A stretch of 64,000 bases of DNA from NCBI GenBank assembly GCA_031771865.1, contig JASISA010000023.1, forward strand, positions 620,001 through 684,000, read 5' to 3'. The position numbers and the translations under genes were made by a program. The notes beneath the pieces are model-generated. The model saw nothing but the letters and a program-made list of their open reading frames with translations. It did not search any database and was not told the origin of the DNA. Position 1 is the stretch's first letter. Each line of letters starts with the position of its first letter. This document shows positions 1-11,406 of this stretch, in pieces. The DNA is from Nothophaeocryptopus gaeumannii (Eukaryota > Ascomycota > Dothideomycetes > Mycosphaerellales > Mycosphaerellaceae).

Positions 1-254
1 ATAACGCGCACTTCGTAGCCTTTCGGTACGACCATCTCTGCGTTTGTGTTCTCATGATGCTTCCAGTACGGCTCCGTTCCCGAATCAGCATTTGGATCGA
101 ATATGCTGATAGACTTTCCTCTGCAGACAATCTTTTTCTCGCAATCGAAGGCGTCGAAGAGTTTTGCATGGATAAACTCCCATTGCCCTGATAGGGCTTT
201 CGCACCTGTCTGAGAATCGTAGAGGTCAAAAAGAGTCAAATTCATGTGTGCCAT
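1..254 (-). CDS. N-terminal part of an unknown protein, cut by the window edge
   Basis: An open frame runs from an ATG at 254 to the left edge (84 complete codons, no stop). It begins MAHMNLTLFDLYDSQTG and continues with mixed hydrophobic and charged residues (for example FIHAKLFDAFDCEKKIVC). There is no signal peptide or membrane segment. A second in-frame ATG (residue 4) could also be the start. I do not recognise the family. Real coding is suggested only by the uninterrupted frame and balanced composition. The gene reads away from the AAA+ ATPase gene at 1471. Confidence 0.4.
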   Translation of the reverse strand, partial: MAHMNLTLFDLYDSQTGAKALSGQWEFIHAKLFDAFDCEKKIVCRGKSISIFDPNADSGTEPYWKHHENTNAEMVVPKGYEVRV

Positions 255-1470
255 ATGAGTTACCTCGTCAGACATAGGTGAACCGACACAGCCTCGAAGT
301 AATATCTACGTTCAATCAGCCGAGTATCCTTGCGAATATTTGCCTGCTCTTACGCGCTTTTCTAACGCCCTGGACTTCAGATATGCTAGGTTGTCTCATC
401 AAATGAGCCTTGGAAGGCGCGAAAGCTCGTCGACCGCGGTTATCCGGACGACTCGGCCGTGCGGTGTCGTTTGGATAGCACAGCGTATGTAGGTATAGCG
501 AGTAGCGGCGAAGTCGATCTCAGTAGCAAAGAATGATGTGAAGCAGAATATCTAGATTTCTGGCCAAACCGAGAATCAAAGGGACTGGCATCGAGGATCA
601 ACCCAAGTTTGCCCAACGCCCCTCCTTTGAGACGAAAACGAAAAAATCACGTGGTATATGACATCATTTAACGTTCAGTTCAGCAACCTAGGATGTCAAC
701 AGCGCTGGCCATGAATGATACCTCAGAATATGAACGACACAGCCTGAAGCCAAACCAAGCATGAAAAAGCAGATGAGCCACAAATCGATCGGCTCGCGAT
801 TGGGGGCCACGAGCTTAGGATGTGAGGTCGAAGAAGCAAGGCAAGCCAAGATCTGAAGGCATTGCAAATATCGAGAAATTCGGAACTTTCGGGATTATCG
901 ATGAAGTCGGGATTCTCGGATAACCTAAAAGTTTGTTCGTCCATGCTTGTGCTCGTGTACGTCCGCCACGCCACCCAACCTCTGAATTAGGTATAATATG
1001 ATACTGGGCATGTGCATGAATGATCGTCCGATATTGACAAAGCGGGTCCACGGGCACACTGGCGAAAGGATCTGGCGCCGTCTCCTCGTCGCGTTCATTG
1101 GTATTGTGTCTTCCTGTGATGTAAGTCCTTTCCATAACCACGTTCGGACAATAAATGCTAACTGGTGTAACTTGTGGAGCTCGTGCCACGCCACGATCCC
1201 CAACCTCTGAATTATATGTGCGTTGATGCTATTGAGCATGTGCATGGACGATCACCCGATAATGGCAAGACGACTGCATGGGCACAATCTGACAGCCGAT
1301 ATGATTTGGAGCTGAGAAGACGGCACAGCTCTTCTCAATATTTATATCAGGAGGGGCATAGCCGTGTTTGAACGGAATATATCCACCATTGCCTACCACC
1401 TCAAGCGCTTCTCCACAGCAAGAGCACCACTCTTCCACTATCTCAATCCGCATCCACCAAAGCAGCCATC
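255..1470. other. Intergenic, with an imperfect duplication at 961-1290
   Basis: About 1.2 kb without a convincing gene. Small overlapping open frames on both strands are short and mutually exclusive. A stretch near 961-1060 recurs in degenerate form near 1180-1290. Both copies carry CCACGCCAC, then CAACCTCTGAATTA, then GCATGTGCATG followed by a GATC-containing stretch. Many of the differences are transitions. Confidence 0.6.
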
Positions 1471-3895
1471 ATGCAAGCCTCTCAAGATTTTGAAACTTCT
1501 CCTAGTAGTCCTGCAACCCAGAGACCCGCTCTGGGTGCCCATCAGGATGGAATTGAATTCAATCGATTGAACACGCTGCTTGAAGCGATCTTGACCAATC
1601 TCAAAAGTGGACAAGACTCTGAAGCATTGAAGGCACCTCCATCACTAGCCTCAACTGTCACAAACAGCTCCGAGGACGCCAAAATTACGTCCCCCATGGT
1701 CAACTTCAAGGAATTGACTGAAGTGTGCGTCTTTTCTCCGACACACTGGGAGCTTAGTTGATAAATATGCAGTTGGGACAAGGTCGCCTACAAATACAAA
1801 ATCGTCGATCCAGTGACATCGCCAAAGACGCTAGATGATCACGACCACTACCTGTTCGTGGTGCGGACACGCATTGGTATGTATGTCTGTGTAGCGCAGA
1901 TCGGCAAGCGTTGAACTACTCATAGACAAGGAGAGCAACCTTCCCTCGCTGTTCTTGGACATCAAGTCTCCCGCACTGCAGCAGATGCTGTCGACCGTGC
2001 TCAAGGATGTCCGTGGTGTTTCTGTTCGAGAGGAGCATCCTACAGTATGTATATAAATTAACTCAAGTGTCTCATGCTTACACTGCCAAGGCAGAAGGAA
2101 ATGTAGTTTTCCACTTCCTTCCCGAATTGATAGCGTATCGCGACAGCATCGTTGATGAAGGCTACCTATGCGTGGACCAGCTCGATGTAATGGTTCAGTG
2201 CATCCAGCGCGCATACATTTCAACAGCTGAACGGCTTCGCTCGCTGCTGGAGAGAAATGAAATCACTTACGATCTGCTCTGGGCATTGTTCAAGCCAAAT
2301 TCGGACATCTACACCACCTGTTCAGGTACCGAGCAATCCATGTGTGTTAAGTTCAACCACGGAGAGTACAAGAAACCGGGGAATCGCCCGCATTTTTTTT
2401 CTCTGGAAGTCCGTTCTTTCGACTACGACGGGAAGGTGTTTGGCGAAGCGACTGGGGTCGTCGAGATCACTAAATTTCGGGGAACGAAAAGGATCGATTT
2501 GCTTGGAGCCTACCCCCTTCAGCTACACCCAAATTCGGCTGTGACGAGGTCTCAATTGATTGAATATGGCCGCTCATTTGTGTCTCTGATGGGAGTACAA
2601 CACAAGCAATACCAAGGCCTCGCATTCAGGCGAGATGAAAAGCTAGGCATCGTCAAGGTATCTGTCAAGGGTAGGATCATGATTGATCCAAAACTCATGC
2701 GACGTATGAACCCAAACTATCGCAGGCCAGCCGTGGAAACCCACGTTGACCCTCTCTGGGGAGAAATACTCACTATAACAAAGGAAGAGGGAGCAATCAA
2801 GGACACGAGCTGGAACGTAGACGAGCTTGCACCTGAAGACCTGCTGATATGCAGTCCAACAGTGCCAGGCTTCAGCTTGAACGATAAGCAGTGGCGTGGG
2901 TTTGACTTTCACTTGATAGAGATTGACGTACTGACTGGATACAGTTGAATTTTCAGTCGCCAATATCAAGGACATCACCTGGAACGCAGATGTTCTGGCC
3001 CAGCTGAGTCTTCCATCCAAGCAGAAGAAGGTTGTCCATGCGCTCTGCGAAGCACATCTCATTCAACAACCTGGCTATTCGTTTGATGATTTCATTACGG
3101 GAAAGGGGTGTGGCTTGAGCATCCTCCTCCAGTAAGACACAAAACACGCTTGTTGATTGCTGAGTTAACGCAGCCAAGCGGACCGCCTGGTGTCGGCAAA
3201 ACCATGACAGCTGAGGCGATCTCAGAACATCTTCAGAGACCACTGTACTCGGTAGAAATGCCCACACGAACAAATTTTGCTTATACTGATTAATGCTTAG
3301 ATTTCCGCAGGAGAGTTGGGCATTACTGCTTCGATGCTCGAGGCAAGACTATCCAACATATTTACCATGGCTAACCAATGGAGCGCTCTACTCCTACTCG
3401 ATGAAGCAGATGTCTACGTTGAAGAGCGCGCGCCTAAAGATCTCAACCGGAACGAGTTGGTCTGTGTGTTTTTGAGAAAGCTTGAGTACTACGAAGGTAT
3501 TCTAGTCCTCACCACTAATCGAGTGACCACGATCGATGAGGCGGTTGCGAGTCGGATCCATCTGGCACTTCCATATCGTCAACTGGACAAAACCGCCCGA
3601 TGTGCAGTTTGGGATGGATTTCTGAGAAAAGTGAAAACAGGAAAAGGTGCTGCGGAGTACAAGAAAGGAAACATTGAGGCTCTATCAAAACATGTTCTCA
3701 ATGGCCGCGAAGTGAGTACCGTATTTATGATACTGGCCTTGTACTAATGAGCTGGTGTAGATCAAGAATGCTGTGTCTACAGCCCGCGCGCTAGCGATGA
3801 ACGAGGATAGGCGAATGAGCTTGCGGCATGTTGAGGAGTTCCAGGCAGACTTCAGAGGGGCAGGTCAGGTTGAGAATTCGCATTCTTACATCTGA
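1471..3895 (+). CDS. AAA+ ATPase (DUF7025-type fungal family), eight exons
   Basis: Predicted 695-aa ATPase. Exons: 1471-1724, 1773-1876, 1926-2044, 2091-2895, 2945-3131, 3179-3251, 3301-3711, 3761-3895; the total divides by three. Residues about 60-480 match the layout of the DUF7025 N-terminal region of fungal AAA proteins (family named from memory). The AAA module follows: Walker A HGPPGVGKT at about residue 490, split by an intron whose junction restores the H codon, then Walker B LLLLDEAD at about 543-550, and a sensor-like LTTNR. The family is large in filamentous fungi and its function is mostly unknown. The C-terminus is short, ending soon after a helix that resembles the AAA lid. The start is the first ATG in the open frame. 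Confidence 0.8.
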
Positions 3896-4117
3896 ACTGT
3901 GCTCGGTAGATGGTTATGCGCCACATCCGCTCGCCTCCCCGTGGCCAGCCGGTCAAGTGCCCGTTTCGGCATCAGCCTAGCAAAGGCCTTATCTAGTAGT
4001 TCTTCACAATAGGCATAGTCTTCGAGCAATCAGTCATTTCCCAGAACTTGTTCGCTCCCACGCTAGGCAACGTTCAATTTTTTGTCTCTGATATGCTTTT
4101 ACAGAAGTAAGAACGAA

Positions 4118-4888
4118 TCACCTGTCTGAACTTTGGCCGCCTTTGGCCGCCTCCACCGCCATTCTGGAGTCGAACTTGCGCCTTACAGCTGATTTGTTCG
4201 TTGGTAAAGGCTCATCTGCATCATCTCTGTTCTTCCTCTTTCCTACGCTTGTTGGCCTCTCTAACTCCTGCGGTCTATTTCGAAGAGCGGCTTCAAGGCA
4301 TTGAATCTTCTCTCGCAGTTGCTTCTTTATCAAGCATTCGTCTGAGCTGACCATCACTCTTTGTGCGATCTGAATGATCTTATGCAAAGTTTGGCGTTGA
4401 GCATGAGAGTAACGAGACTTTCGGACCGACTGCGCCTGATTCCGCTCTTCTCCGATGATGCGTGCGACCGCCGTCACTAACGGCAGCCAAAGTGAGTGAT
4501 TCTCTGTGAAATAGGTGTAATGGCATGGCTCGGCCAGATTAGTCCTGTATATCCGGTTAAGCGCCTTAGCACGTTGTGTCGCTTTCTTCAGAGATCGAGG
4601 AGTGGATGGTGTATGTCCTCTGTCCTTCTCCCAATCCATAATAGGAAGTGATACAAGTCTGCCCTCTTGCCATCCAGCAAAGTATTCTCGTTCGTGTGGT
4701 GTCATCTGGCTTTGAGCGCGGGATTCACGATCGTGAGCGTTGTCCAGAACATAGCCAGTAGCTGCTGCAATACAGTGACCAACGTGTAACACGTAGAGAA
4801 ATGATGATAACTTTGTGTCCACGACTGGTAGGCTGTCGTTCTCAGACGGCATAGCGAGGACTGCTATCGGAGGCACAGGACGTTCCAT
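4118..4888 (-). CDS. Unknown protein with basic C-terminus
   Basis: A 256-aa open frame without introns. The start chosen is the first ATG (MERPVPPIAVLAMPS); the frame continues 14 codons upstream without an ATG. The protein is rich in charged residues. A helical stretch at about 140-215 (KIIQIAQRVM, LREKIQCLEAALRN) could form a short coiled coil, and the tail contains a nuclear-localisation-like GKRKNRDD. I do not recognise a domain. A decayed copy of the region around FAGWQEGRL lies at about 7783-7832, which supports this having been a gene that was duplicated locally. It is divergent from the FunK1 kinase, sharing about 300 bp. Confidence 0.55.
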   Translation of the reverse strand: MERPVPPIAVLAMPSENDSLPVVDTKLSSFLYVLHVGHCIAAATGYVLDNAHDRESRAQSQMTPHEREYFAGWQEGRLVSLPIMDWEKDRGHTPSTPRSLKKATQRAKALNRIYRTNLAEPCHYTYFTENHSLWLPLVTAVARIIGEERNQAQSVRKSRYSHAQRQTLHKIIQIAQRVMVSSDECLIKKQLREKIQCLEAALRNRPQELERPTSVGKRKNRDDADEPLPTNKSAVRRKFDSRMAVEAAKGGQSSDR

Positions 4889-5184
4889 CTCGTGGTGATG
4901 AGTGATGTTTTCGTGCCGGATGATCTGCAACTTGGAGTGGCTGGATCGAAGTAAGCCGATGAGTCAGTCCTTTCCTTGGCGTACAGCTGAAAACGGCAGA
5001 GGCTGGGTCACGGGAACGCCACCAAATCACGTGATACCGCGCGTCGCAAGCCTCTTTTGTTTTCCCGGGCGACCGAGCTTCACCTTCCTCTGTGTTTCCT
5101 ACACAACACAATCTGCAGACACTGTCAAGCCGACTGACGTCGAGCGTTGTGATATTGTTCTCTCTCCACTGAACCTCTCGAATA

Positions 5185-7653
5185 ATGGCGGAGCTGAACG
5201 GAGATGACATTGTTCAAGTCAAACGATTCCAACTCCAGATCGAGCTTGAGCGAAGTTGCCTGCAGGCAGCCCTGAACAACACTACCACCGAATCACAGAG
5301 TACGGATGCCGTCCCTCCAGAAGATGGTGATGAGAGTGACGCAACAGAAGTGGATGAGATATCTGGTAAGTTCGCTGGCTCCCTAGACTGCTGAGACCGT
5401 CTGACTTCCGCAGATCTCAAAGACGCTATATCCAGCCTTCTCCTGGCGCTCGCTGGTCATCGCGTAGCGAAGACGCTTCGCTCCAGAGAATCGAGGAGCA
5501 CAGTCAATCGAGAGCTCGCGTTAATCTACAGTCGCATCGATGACATCGCAACCGCCACATTCTCTCCCCTGATCCAGGCTGTCGTGCGAAAGGCATCCGA
5601 CCTCGAGATCTGGAAGCAGGTTCTCCAGCTGATCGCCTCCTCGTCGCAAATTACGCCCCCGCCCAGCGTCAGCACATCCTTTGGTGGAACCCCCCGAATA
5701 CCTACCTCTGCATCGCACCAGGGTTCGGAGCAGACCAAGCAACTTCTGTATGAGCCTCTCCGAGACGAACTGTCCAAGTACTCCTACGTCAAAGTTAAGG
5801 GGTTTTTCGAGAAGTATTTCGACAAGAAGAGCTGGACGCAGAGGAGCAAAGACATATTCGATGCCGTCAAGGATACGCACTCAGATGGTCGCTGGTCGAC
5901 GTTCCCTAGCTATCCTGTAGAAAGCGCGGTGTGGGAGTGGTTGTCGCAGCTTCAAGACGAGCATCTGGCACATGCTCGAGGATTATATTACACAACGAAG
6001 AGCAAGAGTGACATGGTGAAGACCGACAGCGAGGGCCAACTTGACTTGTTTGTCAAGTCTTGCGACGCTCCCACTTCCGACAAACACGACTGGGCGGATG
6101 TACGTGTGATTGGGGAGCATACTATGTCTCCAGATCCCGGGAAGAAGTTCCTGCAGTTGGCTAGATACGTACGCTATGTCTTCTCGGCACAGCCGAGACG
6201 GCAATTCGTGCATGCCTTCATCCTGTCGCACACCAAAATGGAGCTTCACGTATTCGACCGGTCCGGGACATTCAGCATGGAACTATTCGACATCCACGAG
6301 GAGCCGAAGCGCTTTCTACGAGTCCTCGTTGGGTACTGCATGATGAGCGACGAAGAGCTCGGGCTGGACACGTTCATCGAGCGACACAGGGAAGAGGAAT
6401 TCGTTACCGTTGACGACCCCTCTGGCAAAGAGAAGCGACTTCAGCTGAAATGTACGCCAATAGTCCGACGAGCAGCTATCGTCGGCCGCGCTACAAGTTG
6501 CTACTCCACTGTGGACGAAGAAACCGTCGTCAAGTTTTCATGGGTCTCGACTAGCAAATCGCCTACCGAACCCGAGCTCCTGAAGCTTGCCAACGAGAGA
6601 CAGGTCAAGGGTGTTCCGTATCTTATCGGTCATCGTCAAGTGGTCAGCACGGGGAAGCTACGATCGCCGATGGCGTTTTCTAAGAGAAGACACATTGAAG
6701 GTCGACAGTACTCTCTTAACCGACAGCAAAGCAACGCCTCGTTCTCCAGCCAGTTCGCACCGTTAGTGCCCTTTGAGGAAGGCAAGAAGCGCAAGTCTTT
6801 CGATGCAGGACAAGGTCCTTCGAAGAAATCCCGCTCGAATAGCAAAGTGTCGAAGCTAAGCCAAGTCTACGACGCAGGTGCCAGCTTCAACGATTCACAG
6901 AAGTCCCAGGCACCGCAGACGGCAGATGAGCCATTCATCGACCGAGTGCTATGCATTCAAGCTACTCGGCCTGCCGGCCGGCCGCTCACAGCATTCCAAG
7001 ATGTTCCCGAGCTGCTTCGAGCCATTCGTGATGCTATCAAAGTTCACCGGTCTCTGTTTCTGGACGGGAAGATTCTTCATCGAGATATCTCCGAATCAAA
7101 CATCATCATCACCGACCCAAGCAAGAACGAAGGGCTTTCTGGCATATTGATCGACATAGAACTTGGCACTATTGTTGAGAATGGGAAGAACCTTCGGACC
7201 GGGCTCCAACGCATGACTGGCACTCTCAAATACATGGCGATCGAGGTGCTTGAAATGGGCCTCAGCGATATTCCGCGAGATGTTGAGCATACTTACCGGC
7301 ACGATTTGGAATCGTTCTTCTACGTTTTTCTCTCGATGTGCGTTATTTGCGGCTGGACATCTGGAAATGCACCTAAAGAAGACCCATTTCTAGGCTGGTA
7401 CGATGGTAAAAAATATTTAAACATGATCACTGCCAAAACTGGCCATATGGAACGAGGACGCTTCAGAAAAGCAGTTCTGAGACAATTTGCACCTACGTTC
7501 GCATCGGTCAAAGAGCTCGCCGTGAGCTTCAGAGATTTACTCTTCCTACGTGGTGAAGAGTTGCGTACTGGGACACCAGTAGGAGACGAATCTGTCTTGT
7601 ACGATGAAGTAATCGGCGCGTTCGACAAGGCAATCGACTTCTGCGACAACTAA
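5185..7653 (+). CDS. FunK1-type fungal protein kinase
   Basis: Predicted 806-aa protein from two exons (5185-5365 and 5414-7653; the 48-bp intron has GTAAGT/CCGCAG ends). The C-terminal half carries a kinase fold of the fungal-specific FunK1 type. The catalytic loop ILHRDISESNIIITD lies at about 613-627, and LIDIEL at about 639-644 stands where most kinases have DFG. GTLKYMAIEVL then follows in the position of the APE segment. The long N-terminal part (to about residue 270) and a basic linker around 400-440 (KRKSF, KKSRSNSKVSK) are typical of this group. FunK1 kinases are expanded in filamentous ascomycetes and most have no known substrate. Relics of another copy of the 3' end lie directly downstream. 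Confidence 0.85.
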
Positions 7654-7680
7654 CAGATCCAGTCTATATAACCACATTCA

Positions 7681-7832
7681 ATAAGGCAATCGAGTTTTGT
7701 GAAAATTGATAAATCAAGCCAAGGTACCAAAGTCTGCGCGCCCGTGAAGCGACTGGAAGCAGTCGAAATTCATGAGTCTGACCCAAGTCCGCTCTTGCCA
7801 TCTAGCAGAGCATTCTTATTCGTGTAGTATTC
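7681..7832. pseudogene. Relics of a duplicated FunK1 tail and of the 4118-4888 gene
   Basis: At 7683-7709 the sequence reads AAGGCAATCGAGTTTTGTG and then a stop, encoding KAIEFCEN. The true end of the kinase gene 56 bp upstream encodes KAIDFCDN and a stop. About 75 bp further on, 7783-7832 resembles 4653-4704 inside the upstream unknown gene (shared core CTCTTGCCAT followed by AGCA and ATTCT). Most mismatches are transitions and there is a stop in the old frame. Seen directly: two separate short matches to two neighbouring genes. Inferred: remains of a tandem or segmental duplication. Confidence 0.6.
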
Positions 7833-7927
7833 GTCTGCAAGCGCACAATGCCATTCTTTACAAATCTCAGCACACTGACTTCGCCCCTGCCTGATATGTA
7901 AGGTGAGTTACCTATCATTCGCGTATA

Positions 7928-8410
7928 CTATGTACGTTGCACGATGAGGCCCCTGGCCAAGAGTGAAGGTATTGCCATGCGCTCTGTCCATTCCGTACAT
8001 TTCATGAGCGGCCTCCGAGGCTCCCCAGGCTCATAGAACGATAATGGCGTCCATGATTTGACTGGCTCCGTTCTCATGGTCTTAGGGTTGAAAGCTTTTT
8101 GCTTGGGAGGTGCTGGAACACTACGTAGATATGCGTCGAATGCTTGCGGGTACTGGACTGAGTTGGTGTATCCGATGAGCTCCTTCGAATGAAGACTTCC
8201 AGAGTGGTCTGGATTGTGATATGGCCTCGACTCGTAGTACATTCCGGTTGTGATATCGCCAGTGACATGATGCTTGATGCCTGTACCTAGTCCATTTGCA
8301 TTGGTCTCGACGAAAATGAGAGTGTGGAATCGAGGGCTGGGCATGTCGGGATCTTGCATCGTCAGGTTGAACTTCAGTTTGTAGACGCGATACCATTGGA
8401 TGTTCGACAT
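7928..8410 (-). CDS. Small conserved-looking fungal protein of unknown function
   Basis: A 160-aa open frame starting at ATG 8410 (MSNIQWYRVYKLKFNL). The frame continues upstream into a stretch that looks like promoter, so this ATG is preferred. Features include HTLIFVETNANGLG, HHVTGDITTGMYYESRP, an SKELIGY segment and the proline-rich PPPKQKAFNPKTM, followed by FYEPGEPRRPLMKCTEWTE. I recall a recurrent fungal hypothetical-protein family with this arrangement but cannot give it a function. No signal peptide or membrane segment. Divergent from the APH-type gene at 8810. Confidence 0.7.
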   Translation of the reverse strand: MSNIQWYRVYKLKFNLTMQDPDMPSPRFHTLIFVETNANGLGTGIKHHVTGDITTGMYYESRPYHNPDHSGSLHSKELIGYTNSVQYPQAFDAYLRSVPAPPKQKAFNPKTMRTEPVKSWTPLSFYEPGEPRRPLMKCTEWTERMAIPSLLARGLIVQRT

Positions 8411-8809
8411 AGTAGGTGAGGCGTTTAGTTCCGCTATAGATTTTTTGCGAATGACAAATTCCACCTGTACGGCAGGAAAGGAGCGCGAAGCTCTATATAT
8501 GTTTTGCTGGCGCAATCCATTAGGCAGCCATAGCAATACTGCAGTTCGCATAAAGCAGGGGAGTTTCGGACTTCTTCAAGCGCGTGGAGCCGCACCCAAT
8601 AAAGCTGCTAACGTTAGGAGGGCATTCACTACAGTGGCGCTAGTGTCACAACAAGCGCTCAATATTGGCCAATCGGGGAACAATCCGCATCGGAGCGGGA
8701 TGTTTCATCTAGCGCGAAATCAACGGGCGCGAAGCCGCGGTAGCAGTTCCCACTTCAGCCTGCGCAAACAAAAACTGTCTGTACCACAACCACACATCAA
8801 CAACGGAAA

Positions 8810-9727
8810 ATGTCGATTCGAGGAGCAATCAAGGATGTGTTAACACTCCCGTGGACTCGAGAAAAAATTGAATTGCCCTGTGCCCTTCCAACACGAGTGC
8901 AAATTGAGGCTGCGACTACCGAGTTTCCAAGTACTTATGGTGCGCACCTCCGGCGGACTGTCCTCGTCGGTGGACATTATGTTGTCAAATACGGACCTCT
9001 AGTATCCGAAAACGAAGGCCATGCTCTGCTGCTTGTAGAGAGCGACCCAGCTATCCTGGCACCCAAGCTGTACGCCATGTACCGCGAAAACGAGAGCTTG
9101 TACATTGTCATGGAGTATATTACTGGTCAGCAATTGAGCGACGTATGGCCTTCACTCACGAAAGACGACAAAGCATCTGTCATAGACCAATTGCAACTAG
9201 TCTGTAATGCACTTCAGTCCATACCGTCTTCAGGCTTTTACGGAGGCGTGCTCGGGGGTCCGGTACCTCATAGGTTCTTCTTTTCCCTCGAGAAGGAACC
9301 TCAGGTTACTGGTCCTTTTTTCAAGGAAGAAGACCTGTGTCACGCCCTTGCTCTTAGGTCAGCGAAGAATTGGACAGACTGTGGGCGGCACGGCTGGATG
9401 TCCGAATTCTTTGCACGCCACATACCTGCGGTGTTGAAAGGTCACGACATTGTATTCACGCATGCAGATTTCCAGCGCAAGAATATTCTTGTGGAGAAAA
9501 AAAAGTGCCTGGATGCCGATGGATTCGCATACAAAGAATCGTTGAAAGTGAAGGCAGTTCTAGACTGGGAGTCTGCAGGCTGGTATCCTAGCTACTGGGG
9601 GTACGCTTCCTGCTTCATATACTTCACGTGGACCGATGACTGGCCCGAGATGGTAGAAAAGTTCCTCGTTCCGCACGTGAACGAAGCCGCCATCTTGAAA
9701 CTGATAGCGCAGGATTTGGATGCATAG
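8810..9727 (+). CDS. APH-type phosphotransferase
   Basis: An intronless 305-aa protein of the aminoglycoside phosphotransferase (APH/choline kinase-like) superfamily. Visible elements are HYVVKYGPLVSENEGHALL (ATP-site lysine and a helix-C-like glutamate, about residues 60-75), YIVMEYITGQQL (hinge, about 100-112), the Brenner motif HADFQRKNIL at about 217-226, and LDWESAGWYP at about 250-259, which supplies the metal-binding aspartate. All key residues appear present, so activity is plausible. Fungal genomes contain many such genes, and the substrate is rarely a real antibiotic. It is not possible to say more about substrate from the sequence. Confidence 0.85.
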   Translation: MSIRGAIKDVLTLPWTREKIELPCALPTRVQIEAATTEFPSTYGAHLRRTVLVGGHYVVKYGPLVSENEGHALLLVESDPAILAPKLYAMYRENESLYIVMEYITGQQLSDVWPSLTKDDKASVIDQLQLVCNALQSIPSSGFYGGVLGGPVPHRFFFSLEKEPQVTGPFFKEEDLCHALALRSAKNWTDCGRHGWMSEFFARHIPAVLKGHDIVFTHADFQRKNILVEKKKCLDADGFAYKESLKVKAVLDWESAGWYPSYWGYASCFIYFTWTDDWPEMVEKFLVPHVNEAAILKLIAQDLDA

Positions 9728-10847
9728 TGAAGCACGTTCACGAAGGAATTTTACGACAACTAGATGTCAATGCAATTCGAGAGAATTCCCTCGGCCATTG
9801 AACAGATCCCTGCCGACATCAATTTGTCCATGTCGTAGTTGGAGCCTCCTTACCCTAGGTAGGCGTCAGGTTTGTCGCAAGGCTTCAGTGCATAGAGCAT
9901 TGTCCAGTCCAGTCTGCAGCTATCTGCGCGATATCAGGCAGGGGGCAGCCTCGAAGGACCACGGCCAAAGCGCTGGGCAGGGAAAGACAGGGGAGGGGGG
10001 TGAGATTTCGAAGGGAAGTGCAAAAGAGAAAGAAGACGCGAAGGCGGGCGCGTAGAGAAGTTATGCAGAATGGATACGCACGGGCCACCAGCGCTGCGCC
10101 CGCTTCCGGACGCGGACGCGTCCATTTCCTGATGCGGAAGCAGCGTCAGGTCGAGTACCGCAGGCGTCCAGTATACCAATCTGGGTACGCGGGGTTGCGC
10201 ATAGGGACATGTCTGCTTTAGAGTTTGTCCATACGGTCGTTTTGGGGGCTCGGTTCCGCCGAATTGCATTGCTGGTGTGGAAGGCGAGGTGGATTGGCCC
10301 CGTGGAGTTGCTGGTACGCATAACACATGTTCTACCCCTTGGCCTTGCACTTGGACTCGTCCCCTGCGGCATTATGCTATGTAGAACTATGCATACGTAG
10401 ACAGGAGTCGCCAAGACCGAGGCTGTCGAACTCCCATGGCTGGGAGCGGACGGAGGTTGGAGGTGGAAATGATGGAATGAAATAGGAATAGGAATAGGAA
10501 TAGGAAGATGGGAGGGAACGGGAACAGGCGCAACGGTCCGGAGATTCGCCGAGCAGACCGACCTCCACACGCTCTTGAGGCTCACCCTTACAGTAGACGC
10601 GTCTTGCTCACCTCCTCCCAACATTCACAATATGTCATGTGATCGTCATTGCCATCACCAACGGCCTCGTAGCCGACACTCACTCCGCTCATATCTATGG
10701 CTGCAAATGGAGTATAAGAGCCTCTAGAGACGATTTTGACACACAGTATTGGTACTCTCAGTCCAACCTCCGCTGATTTGGGATGACTTCTCCAGACTCA
10801 ATATCTCCGGTGCCGGTATTTTCAAAAGCGGTCTTTCACTCAGCGCT
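9728..10847. other. Intergenic, with a short hexanucleotide microsatellite
   Basis: No convincing gene. A TAGGAA hexamer is repeated four times at 10483-10506. The long open frame that crosses it on the minus strand (to 10624) is low-complexity (PIPIPIPIS) and is not accepted as a gene. ATGs around 10782 precede a frame that stops quickly. Confidence 0.55.
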
Positions 10848-11213
10848 ATGGCGATTCTCTGTCAGGAGATTCTCTCGCAGCTCGAAGAAAGTCCAGCTTC
10901 TCAGTCTACCATGGCAACTGCCTATAGCGAGCTCATGAAGGGGATATTGGAGAAGACGCGCGAACATGCATTGGATCTGATACGCAATGGAGATCCTAGC
11001 TGCAAGCGGTATGGGTATTTGTCTGTCATGCTCGCTCTTATCAAAGCAAAGCAGTCGGGAGAGCAGCCGGACCAGGCTGTGCCAAAGGCTCTCGTGGAGA
11101 CTCTTCAGACTTGCGCTGATGTTTTGCAAGCTATTGTTGGCGCAGCCAACACTATTGAAATCGGAAGCGACAGCAGTTTCCCGGAGCTAGACGTGGGAAT
11201 GAGTCCATCGTGA
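10848..11213 (+). CDS. Unknown small helical protein
   Basis: A 121-aa frame from ATG 10848 (MAILCQEILSQLEES); the same frame is open for another 33 codons upstream without an ATG, so an upstream exon is possible. The composition is alpha-helical and non-repetitive (LMKGILEKTREHALDLI, ALVETLQTCADVLQAI). No domain recognised. It lies 194 bp upstream of the HET-domain gene on the same strand. Coding status is uncertain. Confidence 0.35.
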   Translation: MAILCQEILSQLEESPASQSTMATAYSELMKGILEKTREHALDLIRNGDPSCKRYGYLSVMLALIKAKQSGEQPDQAVPKALVETLQTCADVLQAIVGAANTIEIGSDSSFPELDVGMSPS

Positions 11214-11406
11214 TTACTTTCCTTCTGGGATCTTGGCGACTCTACCTGGAGTGAAGTGGCGTATAGGGTATAGTGCTTGCATGAGCTGCGTTAGCCTCCG
11301 CCGTGGGCGCATATAGGCGGCTTGGCAGCCTTGCGACCAACGCCAAACTTCCAGCCTCGTCGCCAATCTTGACATTACCCTTCAATGCCCATCACAATGC
11401 GCAAAT

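Noticed and set aside
10061..10624. A 187-codon minus-strand open frame
   Set aside because: Low-complexity (PIPIPIPIS from a TAGGAA repeat), no domain and no splice context.
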